The position numbers and the translations under genes are program-made. DNA of 8,107 bases, from positions 2,714 through 10,820 of the forward strand of contig DNMS01000229.1 in the NCBI GenBank assembly GCA_003488105.1, written 5' to 3'. The notes beneath the pieces are model-generated. The model was not told the origin of the DNA. It worked only from the letters and a program-made list of their open reading frames with translations, and did no database searches. The first letter of the stretch is position 1, and each line of letters starts with the position of its first letter. Below are positions 6,652 to 8,107 of the stretch, piece by piece. This stretch comes from Rhodospirillaceae bacterium (lineage in GTDB: Bacteria; Pseudomonadota; Alphaproteobacteria; Rhodospirillales_A; Casp-alpha2).

Positions 6652-6689
6652 GTCGGACGAACGGACATGCCGGGGCAGGAGGCTTCACA

Positions 6690-6806
6690 ATGACGAACCG
6701 ATCCACCAGACTCATCGGCAACACACTTGGCGTGGTAACCGGGGGCACCCTCGCCGCCATCGGCGTCATCCACATCATCCAGTTAAGCCTTCTCCGGCTT
6801 TTCTAG
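6690..6806 (+). CDS. Small single-pass membrane protein, 38 residues, unrecognised
   Basis: This is a 38-codon ORF from ATG 6690 to TAG 6806, short enough to be missed by usual gene callers. A perfect AGGAGG (6677-6682) lies 7 bases before the ATG, the strongest ribosome-binding site in the window. The product has a short basic start (MTNRSTR), then one hydrophobic helix from about residue 8 to 35, and a final Arg-Leu-Phe. The basic N-terminus predicts N-in topology. Gly10, Gly14 and Gly18 form a GxxxGxxxG glycine zipper, followed by a second glycine at 19, which favours helix-helix packing. It does not look like CydX, KdpF or another small subunit I know, and no partner gene lies beside it on the plus strand. 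A possible weak terminator overlaps its last codons. Function is unknown; small subunit, stress peptide or type I toxin are all possible. Confidence 0.55.
   Translation: MTNRSTRLIGNTLGVVTGGTLAAIGVIHIIQLSLLRLF
6785..6804 (+). terminator. Possible weak intrinsic terminator overlapping the 38-codon ORF's end
   Basis: AAGCC (6785-6789) can pair with GGCTT (6796-6800) around a six-base loop, followed by TTCT. The stem is only five pairs and the T tract is interrupted, so efficiency would be low. It would end the small ORF's transcript just before the tRNA promoter region. Confidence 0.25.
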
Positions 6807-6833
6807 GCGAGTTCGACCGACATTCGCTTAGTC

Positions 6834-6875
6834 TTGACAGCCGCCCGCGAACACGAGAGACATCCTCCCTATATC
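6834..6875 (+). promoter_or_regulatory. Candidate promoter region of the tRNA-Ser gene
   Basis: A perfect TTGACA (6834-6839) and a TATATC (6870-6875) stand upstream of the tRNA gene, but 30 bases apart, too far to be used together. Either the -35 pairs with a poor -10 near 6857-6863, or the TATATC acts with a poor -35. TATATC lies 21 bases before the tRNA 5' end, which suits a tRNA start site. Confidence 0.35.
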
Positions 6876-6896
6876 CGGGCTCCGTGAGTCTGGACC

Positions 6897-6986
6897 GGAT
6901 GGGTGGCCGAGCGGTTGAAGGCACTGGTCTTGAAAACCAGCGTGCGTGAAAGCGTACCGTGGGTTCGAATCCCACCCCATCCGCCA
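6897..6986 (+). tRNA. tRNA-Ser (anticodon UGA)
   Basis: This is a 90-base class II tRNA. The acceptor stem GGATGGG (6897-6903) pairs perfectly with CCCATCC (6976-6982), followed by discriminator G6983 and an encoded CCA (6984-6986). The anticodon stem CTGGT/ACCAG encloses the loop CTTGAAA, with anticodon UGA at 6931-6933, reading UCA and other UCN serine codons. The long variable arm (about 6942-6957) typical of tRNA-Ser is present, and the T arm GTGGG-TTCGAAT-CCCAC is perfect. Discriminator G and the long arm are serine identity features. It converges with livF, 43 bases away, and no integrase gene is nearby. Confidence 0.98.
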
Positions 6987-7029
6987 TTCTTTGGAGTGCA
7001 CGCCCGATGAGCCGCTCCGGGCCTGACCG

Positions 7030-7863
7030 TCAGATCGCCAGGTACTGTTGACGCATGTCGGCATTCTCAAGGACTTCCTGAGCAAGGCCGTCGAACACCA
7101 CCTTCCCCATGTCGAGAATGATGGCCCGGTCCGCCAGGTGCAGGGCGGCGATGGCGTTCTGCTCGACGATAATCGTCGTCATGCCGTGCGACTTGATCTC
7201 TTCCAAGGTCCGCTCGATCTCCTGCACGATCACCGGCGCAAGGCCTTCATAGGGCTCGTCCAACAGAAGCAGCTTCACGTCGCGCGCGAGCGCCCGGCTG
7301 ATCGCGAGCATCTGCTGCTCGCCGCCGGACAGCGTGGTGCCTTCCTGATTGCGGCGTTCACCCAAGCGGGGAAACAGCTCGTAAATGCGCTCGATGGACC
7401 AGCCGATCGGCGGCGCGATCTGGGCCAGGGTCAGGTTCTCTTCCACCGTCAGGCCCTGGATGATGCGCCGGTCTTCGGGCACCAGGCCGATGCCGTTCCG
7501 CGACGCCTCGTGGGCCCGCATGCTGTGCAGCGGTTTATGATCGAGCCAAATCTCGCCATGCTTGAGCCCCGGATCGTCGAGCCGCGCGATGGCCCGAAGC
7601 GTCGACGTCTTGCCCGCACCGTTGCGTCCCAGAAGGGCGACGATCTCCCCTTCACGGATGTCAAACGAAACGCCCTGAACGATATAGCTTTCGCCGTAAT
7701 AGGCGTGAATGTCCCAACATGAGAAATAGGCGGGCTGTCCGCCTTTCCCCGTCACCGGCTTCACGCCCGGCGCCGTGCCGTCTTTAAACCCACCGTTTTC
7801 AAGCAGCGTCTGTTCCTCGGCGCTCTTGTCCATACGAGACTCCCGTTCGTCTATCTGGTTCAT
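7030..7863 (-). CDS. livF: Branched-chain amino-acid-type ABC transporter ATP-binding protein LivF, with N-terminal extension
   Basis: LivF is one of the two ATPases of HAAT-family importers, which pair with LivG, two permeases and a periplasmic binding protein to take up branched-chain amino acids, amides or urea-like substrates. The product has 277 residues. Walker A GRNGAGKT is at 79-86, the signature LSGGEQQ from 178, Walker B LLLLDEPYEGLAP from 198, and VEQN replaces the usual switch histidine, as is normal for LivF. The first 45 or so residues are extra compared with E. coli LivF (237 residues); they are charged and Gly-rich, without a recognised domain. The ATG at 7863 overlaps the livG stop as ATGA and has a GGAG 7 bases upstream, which supports the long start; Met11 is an alternative. 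No T-rich terminator follows, only a weak GCCCG/CGGGC stem. The true substrate cannot be told from the ATPase. Confidence 0.92.
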   Translation of the reverse strand: MNQIDERESRMDKSAEEQTLLENGGFKDGTAPGVKPVTGKGGQPAYFSCWDIHAYYGESYIVQGVSFDIREGEIVALLGRNGAGKTSTLRAIARLDDPGLKHGEIWLDHKPLHSMRAHEASRNGIGLVPEDRRIIQGLTVEENLTLAQIAPPIGWSIERIYELFPRLGERRNQEGTTLSGGEQQMLAISRALARDVKLLLLDEPYEGLAPVIVQEIERTLEEIKSHGMTTIIVEQNAIAALHLADRAIILDMGKVVFDGLAQEVLENADMRQQYLAI

Positions 7864-8107
7864 AGATGCGCTCCACCAAGGTAGGCTTCCTGAACTTTCG
7901 GATTCCCCTTGATGTTCTCGGGCGTATCCTCGGCGATGACCGTTCCCTGGGCCAATACGGAAATTCTTTCGGCCAGGGAGAACACCACATGCATGTCGTG
8001 TTCGATGACCACCATGGTCACCCCGCGCTGGGCAATCCGCTTCATCAAATCAATCGTGTTGTTGGTGTCCGCCCGCGCCATGCCGGCCGTCGGCTCGTCA
8101 AGCAACA
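7860..8107 (-). CDS. livG: Branched-chain amino-acid-type ABC transporter ATP-binding protein LivG, C-terminal part only
   Basis: Only the last 82 codons are in the window; the gene begins beyond the right edge. The visible part opens with the Walker B segment LLDEPTAGM, continues through the switch histidine in VVIEHDMHVV, and ends with a C-terminal segment, PENIKGNPKVQEAYLGG, typical of LivG (V-x-x-AYLG). The DEPTAGM form and the EHDM switch are typical of LivG and distinguish it from LivF. The stop TGA (7862-7860) overlaps the livF ATG, indicating coupled translation in the usual livG-livF order. The permease and binding-protein genes expected upstream are outside the window. Confidence 0.93.
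   Translation of the reverse strand, partial: LLDEPTAGMARADTNNTIDLMKRIAQRGVTMVVIEHDMHVVFSLAERISVLAQGTVIAEDTPENIKGNPKVQEAYLGGAHL

Larger units (their letters stand above)
6361..6689. other. Divergent intergenic control region, 329 bases, relatively AT-rich
   Basis: This gap separates the minus-strand 104-residue ORF from the plus-strand 38-codon ORF. The frames that cross it (for example minus 6778-6458) are Arg/Lys/Pro-rich and look like chance. It holds the minus-strand promoter, and a perfect plus-strand TTGACA at 6463-6468. It also holds two CCTGAC copies 11 bases apart (6549-6554 and 6560-6565), the second running into the palindrome TGACGTCA (6562-6569). A run of eight T residues, an inverted repeat GTGAC-TCCG-GTCAC (6596-6609) and a tandem repeat (6623-6651) follow. 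The base composition is clearly lower in GC than the flanking genes. The element density suggests regulated or RNA-producing DNA, though no small RNA can be proved by eye. Confidence 0.5.

Noticed and set aside
6458..6778. Minus-strand frame of 106 codons in the intergenic region
   Set aside because: Its product is Arg/Lys/Pro-rich, it spans the T-rich control region and lies opposite the small membrane ORF, which has a far better ribosome-binding site.
6897..6986. tRNA-Ser gene as an integration site for a mobile element
   Set aside because: No integrase, no duplicated tRNA 3' end and no phage-like genes are visible; the downstream DNA is an ordinary liv operon.
7002..7022. GCCCG/CGGGC hairpin between the tRNA and livF as a bidirectional terminator
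   Set aside because: Five-pair stem with an 11-base loop and no T tract on either strand.

Overview
The window looks like chromosomal DNA from a GC-rich alphaproteobacterium, most likely of the Rhodospirillales type. This rests on the high GC in coding regions, the gene order, and the protein flavour; no taxonomic marker is complete enough to name a genus.

From the left edge to about 5.9 kb, every convincing gene is on the minus strand. Read in the direction of transcription the order is: ElyC/YdcF-type envelope protein (5883-5092), lytic transglycosylase MltB with a C-terminal peptidoglycan-binding domain (4973-3735), septal lipoprotein RlpA (3637-2651), D-Ala-D-Ala carboxypeptidase of the PBP5 type (2536-1346), thymidylate kinase tmk (1264-614) and holB, the DNA polymerase III delta-prime subunit, cut by the left edge. 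The first four act on or near the cell wall; the last two supply dTTP synthesis and the replication clamp loader. tmk and holB overlap by an ATGA. A candidate promoter with a GANTC site in its spacer precedes rlpA, and a perfect TATAAT lies just after the elyC stop, so the block may have internal transcription starts.

From about 5.9 to 6.9 kb lies a different, gene-poor stretch. It holds an unrecognised 104-residue minus-strand gene (6360-6046) with its own promoter, ribosome-binding signal and intrinsic terminator. A 329-base, relatively AT-rich divergent control region follows. Beyond it is a plus-strand ORF of only 38 codons (6690-6806) with a perfect AGGAGG and a glycine-zipper transmembrane helix. 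A tRNA-Ser(UGA) gene (6897-6986) with an encoded CCA follows.

The right end carries the two ATPase genes of a branched-chain amino-acid-type (HAAT) ABC importer, livF (complete) and livG (3' part only). They run on the minus strand, overlap by an ATGA, and converge on the tRNA gene. The LivF has an unusual N-terminal extension of about 45 residues.

No CRISPR array, insertion sequence, integrase, phage gene or defence system is visible. The best candidates for something undescribed are the two small unrecognised genes and the control region between them.
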